A stretch of 64,000 nt of DNA, taken from NCBI GenBank assembly GCA_934309145.1, contig CAKRCW010000005.1, positions 124,001 through 188,000 of the forward strand. The letters run 5' to 3'. Every line of letters starts with the position of its first letter. The first letter of the stretch is position 1. The DNA comes from an uncultured Lachnospiraceae bacterium (lineage in GTDB: Bacteria > Bacillota > Clostridia > Lachnospirales > Lachnospiraceae). Under the pieces are notes generated by a model. The model worked only from the letters and a program-made list of their open reading frames with translations. It did not search any database and was not told the DNA's origin. This document shows positions 9,404-18,078 of the stretch, piece by piece. A program made the translations under genes and the position numbers.

Positions 9404-10501
9404 ATGAGAAATAAGATACTTATAGTTGATGATGTAGAGATAAACAGGGCAATTCTTGGTTCCATTCTTGAGAACGATTATACTATACTTGAGGCTGAAA
9501 ATGGAGTTCGTGCTTTAGAGGTTGTGGAAGAAACTCAAAATGAACTCACAGCCATATTACTTGATTTAGTAATGCCAGAGATGGATGGAATAAGAGTCCT
9601 TGAAATACTTAATGAGAAAAAACTTATAAATTCGATACCTGTATTGGTTATAAGTGGTGACTCATCATATGAGATTGAGAAGAAGTGTTTTGAGCTTGGA
9701 GTAACAGATTATATCACAAAGCCTTTTAATAATGTTATCATTAAACAGCGTGTCAAGAATGTTTCAAGCCTTTATGATTACAAGCTTAAGCTTGAGGAAA
9801 AGGTTGAGGAGCAGACAGCAGTTTTGAGAAAGGCTTATCAGACACTTAAGGTGCAGGCTGAGAAGCTTCATAGGAATAATCAGATGATTATCGATATGTT
9901 AGGTACAGTAGTTGAGTATCGTAATCTGGAAAGTGGAGAGCATATACAGAGAGTTAAGTATTACACTAAGATATTGGCAGAGAAAACTATGACGGAATAT
10001 CCTGAATATAATCTTACACCAGAGAAGATATCCACCATAGTATCATCAAGCTCTCTTCATGATATAGGTAAGATTACAATACCTGATAGAATTCTCCTTA
10101 AGCCGGGAAGACTTACAAAGGAAGAGTATGAATACATGAAATCCCACACTATAAGGGGCTGCGAGCTTCTGGATGAGATAAATCAGGAATGGGAGCCAGA
10201 GTCAAAGAAAGCAATATATGAAATATGTCGTTCACATCATGAACGATATGACGGAAAGGGTTATCCTGACGGATTAAAGGGAGAGGAGATTCCACTTTCA
10301 GCACAGCTTGTTTCTGTTGCTGATGTATATGATGCACTGGTAAATGAGAGATGCTATAAGGATGCTTACTCTCCTGATGAGGCATACAGAATGATTGTTA
10401 ATGGAGAGTGCGGAGCATTTTCACCTAAGCTTATGGATGTATTCCGTAAGGTAAGAAAAGAATTTGAGAATGTACAAGCCAAAAAGAGTTTACAGATATA
10501 G
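9404..10501 (+). CDS. Response regulator with HD-GYP phosphodiesterase domain
   Basis: 365 residues: an N-terminal receiver (LIVDDVEIN acidic pocket at residues 7-15, phosphoacceptor Asp54 in LLDLVMPEMDG, Lys in ITKPF), a coiled-coil linker (about 125-155), and an HD-GYP domain with SLHDIGKITIPD (His219-Asp220), HHERYDGKGYPDGL (GYP at 286-288) and a later VADVYDAL. HD-GYP domains hydrolyse cyclic di-GMP or related cyclic dinucleotides in characterised members. The protein would be the output of the preceding kinase/Hpt relay, lowering a cyclic dinucleotide on receiving phosphate (inference). It follows the FapA-like gene by 12 bases and the ABC-F gene follows after 14. Confidence 0.95.
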   Translation: MRNKILIVDDVEINRAILGSILENDYTILEAENGVRALEVVEETQNELTAILLDLVMPEMDGIRVLEILNEKKLINSIPVLVISGDSSYEIEKKCFELGVTDYITKPFNNVIIKQRVKNVSSLYDYKLKLEEKVEEQTAVLRKAYQTLKVQAEKLHRNNQMIIDMLGTVVEYRNLESGEHIQRVKYYTKILAEKTMTEYPEYNLTPEKISTIVSSSSLHDIGKITIPDRILLKPGRLTKEEYEYMKSHTIRGCELLDEINQEWEPESKKAIYEICRSHHERYDGKGYPDGLKGEEIPLSAQLVSVADVYDALVNERCYKDAYSPDEAYRMIVNGECGAFSPKLMDVFRKVRKEFENVQAKKSLQI

Positions 10502-10515
10502 AAAGGAAATATGAC

Positions 10516-12147
10516 ATGATAAGTGCAAATGGAGTAACATTAAGACTTGGAAAAAAGGCATTGTTTGAGGATGTAAATATTAAATTTACAGAGGGAAACT
10601 GCTATGGACTTATAGGAGCTAACGGTGCTGGTAAGTCAACATTTTTAAAAATATTATCAGGTGAGCTTGAGCCTACAAGCGGAGATGTTATAATGAATGA
10701 CGGAGAGAGACTTTCAGTTCTCCAGCAGGACCATTTTAAATATGATGCATATATGGTTCTTGATACAGTCATCATGGGTAACAAGAGATTGTATGAGATA
10801 ATGAAGGAAAAGGATGCCATTTATGCCAAGGAAGATTTTACAGATGAGGATGGAATAAGGGCTTCTGAGCTTGAGGCAGAGTTCGCAGAGATGGATGGCT
10901 GGAATGCAGAGTCAGATGCGGCTACACTTCTTAACGGTCTTGGTGTAGAGTCAGATATACACTATAAGATGATGAGTGAGCTTGATGGTAACCAGAAGGT
11001 TAAGGTGCTTCTTGCACAGGCACTTTTCGGTAATCCGGATGTGCTTTTACTAGATGAGCCTACAAACCATTTGGATTTGGATGCTATTGCATGGCTTGAA
11101 GAATTCCTTATTAATTTTGAGAATACAGTTATTGTTGTATCACATGACAGATATTTCCTTAACAAGGTATGTACACATATTGCAGATATAGATTATGCCA
11201 AGATTCAGCTCTATGCCGGAAACTATGATTTCTGGTATGAGTCAAGCCAGCTTATGATTAAGCAGATGAAGGAGGCTAATAAGAAGAAGGAAGAGAAGAT
11301 TAAGGAGCTGCAGGAGTTTATTCAGAGATTCTCAGCAAATGCTTCTAAATCTAAGCAGGCTACATCAAGAAAACGTGCACTTGAGAAGATTGAGCTTGAT
11401 GAGATTAAGCCATCAAGCCGTAAGTATCCTTATATAGATTTCAGACCTAAGAGAGAGATTGGTAACGAGGTATTAACTGTATCTAACATATCTAAGACAG
11501 TTGATGGAGTTAAGGTGCTTGATAATATATCATTTACAGTAGGACATGATGACAAAATAGCATTTGTAGGTCCTAATACAATTGCAACAACTACTTTGTT
11601 CCGTATACTTGCAGGAGAGCTTGAGCCTGACGAGGGAACATTTAAGTGGGGAGTTACAACCTCGCAGGGATATTTCCCTAAGGATAATACAAAGGAGTTC
11701 GATAATGACCTTGTTATAGCAGACTGGCTTGCACAGTACTCAGATGATAAGGATGCAACATATGTAAGAGGCTTCCTTGGAAGAATGTTGTTTGCAGGTG
11801 AGGATGGCGTCAAGAAGGTTAAGGTATTATCAGGAGGAGAGAAGGTTAGATGTCTCTTATCCAAGCTTATGATAATGGGTTCTAATGTTCTTATATTAGA
11901 TGAGCCTACAAACCATCTTGATATGGAATCAATCACTGCACTTAACAATGGACTTATCAAGTTCCCTGGAGTTGTACTTTTTGCATGTCAGGATCATCAG
12001 TTTGTACAGACAACCGCAAACAGAATTATGGAGCTTACCAATTCAGGACTTATTGATAAACAGACAACATATGACGAGTATCTTGCTAATGATGAGCTTG
12101 CAAGAAAACGTCAGGTTATGAATATGTCAAATGATGATGAAAATTAA
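10516..12147 (+). CDS. ABC-F family ATPase (YkpA/YbiT-like), one ATP site degenerate
   Basis: A 543-residue soluble protein with two ATP-binding domains joined by a charged linker, as in ribosome-associated ABC-F factors. Domain 1 is canonical in Walker A (GANGAGKST, 34-42), Walker B (LLLDEPTNHLD) and H-loop (SHDRYF). Its signature reads LDGNQ (156-160) instead of LSGGQ. Domain 2 has an altered Walker A, GPNTIATTT (352-360), with Thr in place of the catalytic Lys. Its H-loop is CQDHQF (Gln492 for His), but signature LSGGEK and Walker B LILDEPTNHLD are intact. The three changes fall on the same composite site. From memory, Bacillus YkpA also lacks the second Lys, so part of this is probably family-wide. 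Co-transcribed with trpS, 34 bases downstream. Confidence 0.95.
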   Translation: MISANGVTLRLGKKALFEDVNIKFTEGNCYGLIGANGAGKSTFLKILSGELEPTSGDVIMNDGERLSVLQQDHFKYDAYMVLDTVIMGNKRLYEIMKEKDAIYAKEDFTDEDGIRASELEAEFAEMDGWNAESDAATLLNGLGVESDIHYKMMSELDGNQKVKVLLAQALFGNPDVLLLDEPTNHLDLDAIAWLEEFLINFENTVIVVSHDRYFLNKVCTHIADIDYAKIQLYAGNYDFWYESSQLMIKQMKEANKKKEEKIKELQEFIQRFSANASKSKQATSRKRALEKIELDEIKPSSRKYPYIDFRPKREIGNEVLTVSNISKTVDGVKVLDNISFTVGHDDKIAFVGPNTIATTTLFRILAGELEPDEGTFKWGVTTSQGYFPKDNTKEFDNDLVIADWLAQYSDDKDATYVRGFLGRMLFAGEDGVKKVKVLSGGEKVRCLLSKLMIMGSNVLILDEPTNHLDMESITALNNGLIKFPGVVLFACQDHQFVQTTANRIMELTNSGLIDKQTTYDEYLANDELARKRQVMNMSNDDEN

Positions 12148-12181
12148 TAAAATTATATAAATAAGAAAGAAGGATTAGGAT

Positions 12182-13192
12182 ATGATAGACGGAAAGAAAA
12201 CTATGCTTTCAGGAATGCAGGCAACTGGCATGATAACACTCGGTAATTACCTCGGAGCATTGAAAAACTGGGTTAATTTGAGTGATGAAGAGGGAATTAA
12301 GTGCTTTTACGGAATAATGGATTTACATTCTATAACAGTAAGACAGAATCCTACAGAGTTCCGTCAGAATGCTAAGCGCCTTTTACAGCTTTATATAGCT
12401 GCCGGACTTGATCCGGAGAAGAACTGCATCTTTTTCCAGTCACATGTTTCAGCACACTCGGAGCTTGCATGGATTCTTAACTGCTTTACTTATATGGGCG
12501 AGATGAATCGTATGACACAGTTCAAGGATAAGGCTGCAAAGCATGCAGATAACATTAACACAGGTCTGTTCACATACCCTGTACTTATGGCAGCAGATAT
12601 TCTTCTCTATCAGGCAGATTTAGTTCCTGTAGGAAAGGATCAGATGCAGCACCTTGAGATAACGCGTGATATTGCCAATCGTTTCAATGGTATATATGGA
12701 GACGTATTCACAATACCAGAAGGATATATGGGCAAGAGCGGTGCAAGAATAATGAGCTTGCAGGATCCTACCAAGAAGATGTCTAAGTCAGACGAGAATC
12801 CTAATGCAAGTATTTACCTGCTTGATGATAAGGACACTATTATGCGTAAGTTTAAGAAGGCTGTCACAGACTCAGATGGACAGATTACTTACAGTGATGA
12901 GAAACCGGGAATCCGTAACCTTATTGATATATATTGTGCAGTTGCATCAAAGACAGTTGACGAGGCACTTAAAGAATTTGAGGGAATGGGTTATGGTAAG
13001 CTTAAGGAGATAGTAGGAGAGGCTGTAGCAAATGAGCTTGCACCTTTACAGGCAAGATATGATGAGCTTACTAAGAACAAGGAATATATCGACAGAATAA
13101 TCAAGGATAATGCAGAGCAGGCAGCTTATTATGCCAATAAGACTTTGCGCAAGGTTAAGAAAAAGGTTGGATTTACTGAGATGCCAAGATAG
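12182..13192 (+). CDS. trpS: Tryptophanyl-tRNA synthetase
   Basis: 336 residues, the usual length for bacterial TrpRS. The class I signature is ATGMITLGNYLGA at the N-terminus (equivalent of HIGH) and the second signature is KKMSKSDENPN (about residues 199-208). It charges tRNA-Trp with tryptophan in the cytoplasm. No T-box leader is present in the 34 bases upstream, so expression probably follows the ABC-F gene, itself a possible translation factor. AAGAAGGATT provides the ribosome site for ATG 12182. Confidence 0.97.
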   Translation: MIDGKKTMLSGMQATGMITLGNYLGALKNWVNLSDEEGIKCFYGIMDLHSITVRQNPTEFRQNAKRLLQLYIAAGLDPEKNCIFFQSHVSAHSELAWILNCFTYMGEMNRMTQFKDKAAKHADNINTGLFTYPVLMAADILLYQADLVPVGKDQMQHLEITRDIANRFNGIYGDVFTIPEGYMGKSGARIMSLQDPTKKMSKSDENPNASIYLLDDKDTIMRKFKKAVTDSDGQITYSDEKPGIRNLIDIYCAVASKTVDEALKEFEGMGYGKLKEIVGEAVANELAPLQARYDELTKNKEYIDRIIKDNAEQAAYYANKTLRKVKKKVGFTEMPR

Positions 13193-13269
13193 TTATGGGC
13201 TTGTACAGGGCTTATAATTGAAATTGGTAAATAATATAAAATGCGGAGCAGTCAGGCAAGAAACACATT

Positions 13270-13557
13270 TTAAGATTCTTGGTCTAGCTGCTTCGTTATT
13301 TTATTTGTGTTACTATTAATAAGCTCATCCTTTTGCTTACGGGTAAGCTGCTTTATGTGATACTCTCTGCTCATAGCTTCTTCTTTAGTGGTGAATTCCT
13401 CATAATAAACCAGCTTTACCGGAGTTCGGGAACGAGTGTATTTAGCTCCGGTTTTGCTGTTATGAGCCTTGATGCGGTTATCAAGGTTTGTGGTCCATCC
13501 TGTGTATAGAGTACCATCACTACATTCAACAATGTAAGTGTAATTACTGTTGCTCAT
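13270..13557 (-). CDS. GIY-YIG domain small nuclease-like protein
   Basis: About 95 residues of the YhbQ-type GIY-YIG superfamily. The variant motif is TYIVECSDGTLYTGWT (GIY as YIV, YIG as YTG), followed by the conserved Arg in DNRIKAHN and the basic TGAKYTRSRTPVKLVYYEE block. The catalytic Glu equivalent is in the region KEEAMSREYHIKQLTR. Function of these stand-alone proteins is poorly known; nuclease activity is inferred from the fold. ATG 13557 is preferred; an upstream TTG at 13575 is also possible. The coding region overlaps the end of the DUF368 gene by 14 bases, so the two are translationally coupled. Confidence 0.85.
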   Translation of the reverse strand: MSNSNYTYIVECSDGTLYTGWTTNLDNRIKAHNSKTGAKYTRSRTPVKLVYYEEFTTKEEAMSREYHIKQLTRKQKDELINSNTNKITKQLDQES

Positions 13558-14455
13558 TCTTGGTTTCAGTATCAAGTGTTCCCAAAAACAGAGTAAGTGC
13601 TATACATACTGCAAATACAATTATACCGATTATAATCTGAGCAATACTTGTGCCTGACATATCATATTCCTGCTGTACCTTATAGAATATGGAGAAAGGT
13701 GAGGCGATTATAAGTCCGAGTATTCCGCTGAAGGTTGCCGATGCATAATGCATAAATAACCATTCTATCAGCTTTGATATGAAGAATATTCCAATTATAC
13801 AGCCTATGGCAAATGGTGCAAGTATAAGAGCACGATTAAGCATTGCTGCAAAATCAAAATCCTTTAATGCGGTGATGAAGTCCTTAACTGCAGTTATTAC
13901 ACCGAAGTAGTAGCCAAGTATCATAAGAACAAGTGAGCCGCTCACACCAGGGATTACCATTGTGGCAGCAGCGATAATTCCCATGAAGAATATCTTAATT
14001 ATAGTTGATGCATTGGCAACGAGAAGTACACCGCTTTCGCTGTCACCATTCATAAATAACATTCCTATTGCAAGTGCAGCAAGAAGAATAAATAAGATTA
14101 CATTTACAGGTATTGATTTTTTAGTATCCTTCTGCCATCCATCACGAAGTGATTTGATAACCATAGGAAGCCCTCCGAGTATGAGCCCTGTGAAGGCTGT
14201 TGAGGTTATAAATGGCTGGTTCGCCAGGAGCCAAGGGATTATGAATGTAAAACCTACAACTCCTATAACCATTCCTATTACAATAGGAAAGAGGGTTTTA
14301 ATGCTTTTTTTGAACTCCTTGAGTAAATTGGAGATGGCAGATAGAAGCTTATCATATATTCCAAAAGATACAGCCATCGTTCCGCCGCTAACACCAGGGA
14401 TAACATTTGCCACACCGACAAAAATGCCTTTTATTACTTCAACTAGAAAATTCAT
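13544..14455 (-). CDS. DUF368 membrane protein, probable polyprenyl-phosphate transporter
   Basis: 303 residues with about eight membrane segments and the two signature loops of the DUF368 family, IPGVSGGTMAVSFGIYD near the N-terminus and IPGVSGSLVLMILGYYFG near the middle. Members (named PopT in staphylococci and relatives) have been implicated in returning undecaprenyl phosphate across the cytoplasmic membrane for reuse in cell-wall synthesis; that role is family knowledge. AAAGGAG precedes ATG 14455. It is divergent from an amidase-like lipoprotein gene, giving a small envelope neighbourhood. Confidence 0.9.
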   Translation of the reverse strand: MNFLVEVIKGIFVGVANVIPGVSGGTMAVSFGIYDKLLSAISNLLKEFKKSIKTLFPIVIGMVIGVVGFTFIIPWLLANQPFITSTAFTGLILGGLPMVIKSLRDGWQKDTKKSIPVNVILFILLAALAIGMLFMNGDSESGVLLVANASTIIKIFFMGIIAAATMVIPGVSGSLVLMILGYYFGVITAVKDFITALKDFDFAAMLNRALILAPFAIGCIIGIFFISKLIEWLFMHYASATFSGILGLIIASPFSIFYKVQQEYDMSGTSIAQIIIGIIVFAVCIALTLFLGTLDTETKNEQQ

Positions 14456-14502
14456 GTCTTGCTCCTTTATTGTTTAATTATATTTATTATTATATGGAAA
14501 GT

Positions 14503-14531
14503 ATTATAACTGCTATAAATAAAAATATCAA
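14503..14531 (-). promoter_or_regulatory. Candidate sigma-A promoter for the DUF368 gene
   Basis: On the minus strand, TTGATA (14531-14526), a 17-base spacer and TATAAT (14508-14503), about 48 bases upstream of the DUF368 start codon. Confidence 0.65.
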
Positions 14532-14543
14532 ATAAAACGTGTC

Positions 14544-14572
14544 TTGCCTGTAACTTTTATTAATGATATACT
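14544..14572 (+). promoter_or_regulatory. Candidate sigma-A promoter for the amidase-like gene
   Basis: TTGCCT (14544-14549), 17-base spacer, TATACT (14567-14572), 50 bases before ATG 14622. It is back-to-back with the DUF368 promoter. Confidence 0.65.
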
Positions 14573-14621
14573 ACTTTTATTGTCGGTTAGATACAAGATA
14601 TAAAATAATAGGAGAGATACA

Positions 14622-15692
14622 ATGAGAAAAAATAAGCTTATTATATATTTTTTGCTTATCATGGCACTTTTACTTGCTGGCTGTGGTAACAAGAAAAACA
14701 AGAATACAGGAGATAGAACAGAGGTTACAACTCCGTCTGATGCGGCTTATGTCACAGAAGTATCAACGACAGAAGAGACACCACAGCTTGAGATGGATGA
14801 GTATGGCTATTATATTGTAAATGACAGCGTTTCCGTGTCAGTTGAGCTTGCGAGTGTGTATGTAAGTGCAGATACAAGCTCTGCCATATATATGCTTGCA
14901 GATAATGGCAATGTGATGAATAGAACAGGTTATAACGATACATGGACAAGGGTTGTTATGCAGAACACAAGCTTTTATGTGCTCTCAAGTGATGTTACAG
15001 TGATAGAGCAGCCCGCTGAACCTGAGAATACAAATGATAATGTTGCAACTCCTGATGATGCTTCAAGAGCCAAAAAGGTGGTTATTGATGCTGGAAATCA
15101 GGCAAATGCAAGTATCTCTACTGAGGCTATAGGTCCCGGAAGTGGAGATACCAAGGCATGTGCAAGTGCGGGTGCAACAGGAACTACATTTGGAACTAAG
15201 GAATCTGAGCTTAACCTGAAATACGCACTGCTGCTTAAAACTGAGCTTGAGGACAGAGGCTACGAGGTTGTGCTTACAAGAGATACAAATGATATCGATT
15301 TATCGAACAAGGCAAGAGCTGATATAGCTAATGCTTCTGGTGCATCAGCATATATAAGGATAGAGATGAATCAGAGCAGTAATGCTGAGTTAAATGGTGT
15401 TATGGCAGTTTGTATGCCTGAGGATTCGCCATATAACAGCAGTCTGTATCAGGACAGTAAATCACTGTCTACAAGAATCTTGCAGGGTATTACAGAGAGT
15501 GTTGATGTAACTAACTGTGGTATATATGAGACTGATCAGATGACAGCAATCAATTGGAGCCAGATACCGGTTACAGAGATACATCTAGGATTTCTTACAA
15601 ATGCTACTGATGAGGGTAATCTTATTTCTGAGGAATATCAGAAGAGCCTTGTCACGGGCATAGCGAATGGAATTGATTACTTCATAAAATAA
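14622..15692 (+). CDS. Amidase_3-like lipoprotein with altered metal-site residues
   Basis: 356 residues. A lipobox LLLAGC gives acylated Cys21, so the protein is anchored outside the membrane. A low-complexity linker, an SH3-like region (about 60-130) and a C-terminal domain (about 150-356) resembling N-acetylmuramoyl-L-alanine amidases (Amidase_3) follow. In the usual family the zinc is held by His in DxGH, a Glu, and His in the RIHAN-type motif, with a catalytic Glu near the end. Here these read DAGNQ (Asn159), Glu194 retained, RIEMNQ (Glu248 for His) and EIHLGF (His321 where Glu is usual). Hydrolase activity is therefore doubtful; a peptidoglycan-binding or regulatory role is plausible. 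Ribosome site AGGAGAG. Confidence 0.85.
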   Translation: MRKNKLIIYFLLIMALLLAGCGNKKNKNTGDRTEVTTPSDAAYVTEVSTTEETPQLEMDEYGYYIVNDSVSVSVELASVYVSADTSSAIYMLADNGNVMNRTGYNDTWTRVVMQNTSFYVLSSDVTVIEQPAEPENTNDNVATPDDASRAKKVVIDAGNQANASISTEAIGPGSGDTKACASAGATGTTFGTKESELNLKYALLLKTELEDRGYEVVLTRDTNDIDLSNKARADIANASGASAYIRIEMNQSSNAELNGVMAVCMPEDSPYNSSLYQDSKSLSTRILQGITESVDVTNCGIYETDQMTAINWSQIPVTEIHLGFLTNATDEGNLISEEYQKSLVTGIANGIDYFIK

Positions 15693-15720
15693 ATGAAGCT
15701 TTATATAAGGAGGAAAAACT

Positions 15721-16590
15721 TTGAAGGAATATGTATTAATAGGTGATTCAACAGCAGACTTACCGATAGAGGTTGTTAAGAAGCTTGGAATTAGAATAAT
15801 TCCATTTTCATATGCGATAAATGATGAGGTATATAACTATTATCTTGATGAGAAAGATGGCGATATAAAAGATTTCTATGACAGGCTTAAGAAGGGTGCA
15901 ATGCCTGTAACATCGCAGGTAAATCCTGTTACATACAAAGAGATATTTGAGGAGTATGCAGGCAAGGGAATAGATATATTATATCTGTGTTTCTCATCAG
16001 GCTTAAGTGGTTCGTTCCAGACAGCAGTGCTTGGCGCTGATATGGTTAAGGAGGATTACCCTGATGTGAGAATAGAGGTTATAGACTCATATTCTGCATC
16101 AGTAGGAGAGGGAGTTTTCTTATATGAGGCAGCAGTTAAGAAGCAGAGTGGTGCAGACTTTGATGAGCTTAAGGATTGGATAATTGAGAAGAGACATAAG
16201 GTTAGTCATTGGTTTATGGTTGAGGACTTATTCCATTTAAAGCGTGGTGGACGTGTGTCTGCTGTTGAGGCAATGGTCGGAAGTGCTCTTAAGATTAAGC
16301 CTATATTAAGTGTTGATGAGGAAGGTAAGCTTGTCGTTAAGTCAAAAGCGAGAGGTGTTGGAAAGGCATTGGAATATCTGATATCTAAGGTTATCGAAGA
16401 GGGAGGAGACCTTGCTGCATTGACAGCGGTAATAGGACACGCTGATTCGCCTGAAAAGGCAAACAAGATAAAGGAGCTTGTCATTGAGGCGGGCATGAAG
16501 GAAGAAAATATTATGATTGCACCGATAGGACCTATCATTGGTACTCATGTTGGTGCAGGCATGGCAGCAATCGCATTTGTACAGCAGTAA
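15721..16590 (+). CDS. DegV family fatty-acid-binding protein
   Basis: 289 residues with the DegV pattern: GDSTADLP at the N-terminus, TSQVNP near residue 62, and CFSSGLSGSFQTA near residue 92. In characterised members (FakB) the protein holds a fatty acid and presents it to the kinase FakA for phosphorylation before phospholipid synthesis. The start is TTG 15721 with AAGGAGG spaced eight bases upstream. It follows the amidase-like gene by 28 bases and is followed by a long inverted-repeat element that may end the transcript. No FakA partner lies in this window. Confidence 0.95.
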   Translation: MKEYVLIGDSTADLPIEVVKKLGIRIIPFSYAINDEVYNYYLDEKDGDIKDFYDRLKKGAMPVTSQVNPVTYKEIFEEYAGKGIDILYLCFSSGLSGSFQTAVLGADMVKEDYPDVRIEVIDSYSASVGEGVFLYEAAVKKQSGADFDELKDWIIEKRHKVSHWFMVEDLFHLKRGGRVSAVEAMVGSALKIKPILSVDEEGKLVVKSKARGVGKALEYLISKVIEEGGDLAALTAVIGHADSPEKANKIKELVIEAGMKEENIMIAPIGPIIGTHVGAGMAAIAFVQQ

Positions 16591-16604
16591 ATTCATGTGT
16601 TAGA

Positions 16605-16806
16605 CAATCGTTGGCATAATTTTTAACAATATAACGTCCGGGATTGGTGACTGACTCTATGCAGGGACGTTTGCGACAGCCGGCACTTAATGAGTGCGAA
16701 GCACGAATTTAGTGCTGCTGCTCGGAGCAATAAGCGGAAGCGGTCCCGTAATAGAGTCAGTCACCAATCTCGGACGTTATATTATTAAACGCTGTGCCAA
16801 CGATTA
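16605..16806. repeat. Long inverted repeat with 90-base core (LIR element, copy A)
   Basis: Arms 16605-16660 and 16751-16806 are complementary over about 56 bases, with two single mismatches and one 5-base mismatched patch. They enclose a core (16661-16750) that is 83/90 identical to the core of the copy at 34373. The core is closed by GGGAC/GTCCC and contains hairpins GCACT/AGTGC, GCAC/GTGC and TGCT/AGCA. The arms share no similarity with those of the other copy. It occupies most of the 345-base gap between degV and the SleB-like gene and has no coding capacity. As RNA it would be a long rod with a three-hairpin head. Confidence 0.9.
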
Positions 16807-16839
16807 TATGACGGAAATTTGCCGAAGACAAAACAACTG

Positions 16840-16868
16840 TTGACACAATATATGTAAAATGTTAAAAT
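16840..16868 (+). promoter_or_regulatory. Sigma-A promoter of the SleB-like gene
   Basis: TTGACA (16840-16845), 17-base spacer, TAAAAT (16863-16868), 68 bases before the start codon. It begins 34 bases after the LIR element ends. Confidence 0.75.
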
Positions 16869-16935
16869 GTTTTCGTAACAAAAATGTAATAATTTGTAAC
16901 TGGATTTAAAACATTTTACAAGGCGGTTGTAACAA

Positions 16936-18060
16936 ATGAGTAAAAGAACTAGATTAAAATTACATAATTTTTGGATGTACATGATTAAATATGTCTTTAA
17001 TGGCAGATACATAGTCAGGAATATTTTAGCACTTACTATAATATGCACAATGATAGCTGCGATAAGCGGTATAACTGCTGTGGTCGGTTCGGGCAAGTCG
17101 GATAGTGAGAAAACAGAAGTGGCAGCCCAGGAAGAGGACACAGGTTATGAGATTAACATAAGCAGGATGGCTTCAATGAACCCTAGTTCAGTAAGCATGC
17201 TTGTTGCAAGTCTTGATACTGATACCCAGACAGATATACAGCCTAATGATACACAGGTTGTTGCTGAGTCCAAGAAGATACCATTTGTAGTTATTGCTGA
17301 GGATGGAATATTCGTCCGTGAGGCTGCAACTACAGATTCAGCTATGGTAGGTTCGCTTTCTTTAAATGATACAGGAGATGTTCTCTCAGATGAGGGTGAG
17401 TGGTTAAACATCAATGTATATGATATTACAGGATATGTTAAGTCAGAATATGTGCTTACAGGTGATGACGCGTTGGCATATATTGCTGCTAATGAGACAG
17501 ATGATGATACAGCTTCAGAAAAGACTGATTCAGTATCTTCTGATAATAAAAAGCAGGGCACAACTACAGAGCAGCCTGCTACAGATAAAGCTACTACAAC
17601 AGAGAAGGCTACAACAGAACAGTCAACTACGGAACAGCCTACAACAGAGGCTCCTGCTAATAACAGCACCACAGTGGGAACAACTACAAGAGATGCCATA
17701 TCATTAAGTGATGCAGATATAAATCTCATGGCAAGTGTTATGACATTGGAGTGTGGTGGCGAATCCTACGAGGGACAGCTTGCAGTAGCTAACGTAATTC
17801 TTAACAGATATTTATCAGGTGCATATGGCAGCACAATGAGTGATGTATGTTATGCACCGGGACAGTTCTCAGTAGTTGGAACATCATCATTTAACAGTTA
17901 TGTACAGAATGGAGCACAGGCAAGCTGCTTACAGGCAGCAAGAGATGCTCTTGCCGGTAATAATAATATTGGAAGTTATACACAGTTCAGACCTGTTTCT
18001 AATGTAAATACCGGAAATCTTTCATCATACACAATTATTGGTAATCATGTATTCTTTTAA
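16936..18060 (+). CDS. SleB-like cell-wall hydrolase with SH3 domain
   Basis: 374 residues. An N-terminal membrane anchor (about 32-52) is followed by a bacterial SH3 domain (about 115-180), a Thr/Glu/Gln-rich linker (about 200-255, runs of TTEQPT-like units) and a C-terminal Hydrolase_2/SleB domain. The domain has MTLECGGESYEGQLAVANVI with the likely catalytic Glu272, followed by APGQFS. SleB-type enzymes are lytic transglycosylases acting on spore cortex or vegetative wall; the SH3 domain suggests vegetative wall binding here. A promoter lies 68 bases upstream, and a bidirectional terminator separates it from convergent argG. Confidence 0.93.
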   Translation: MSKRTRLKLHNFWMYMIKYVFNGRYIVRNILALTIICTMIAAISGITAVVGSGKSDSEKTEVAAQEEDTGYEINISRMASMNPSSVSMLVASLDTDTQTDIQPNDTQVVAESKKIPFVVIAEDGIFVREAATTDSAMVGSLSLNDTGDVLSDEGEWLNINVYDITGYVKSEYVLTGDDALAYIAANETDDDTASEKTDSVSSDNKKQGTTTEQPATDKATTTEKATTEQSTTEQPTTEAPANNSTTVGTTTRDAISLSDADINLMASVMTLECGGESYEGQLAVANVILNRYLSGAYGSTMSDVCYAPGQFSVVGTSSFNSYVQNGAQASCLQAARDALAGNNNIGSYTQFRPVSNVNTGNLSSYTIIGNHVFF

Positions 18061-18078
18061 ATTTGTACTGTAATAAAA

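Noticed and set aside
12147..12182. T-box leader for trpS
   Set aside because: Only 34 bases lie between the ABC-F stop and trpS; no room for a T-box.
16806..16936. c-di-AMP (ydaO) riboswitch upstream of the SleB-like hydrolase
   Set aside because: This class often precedes wall hydrolases, but the leader is only about 60 bases and lacks the conserved ydaO blocks.
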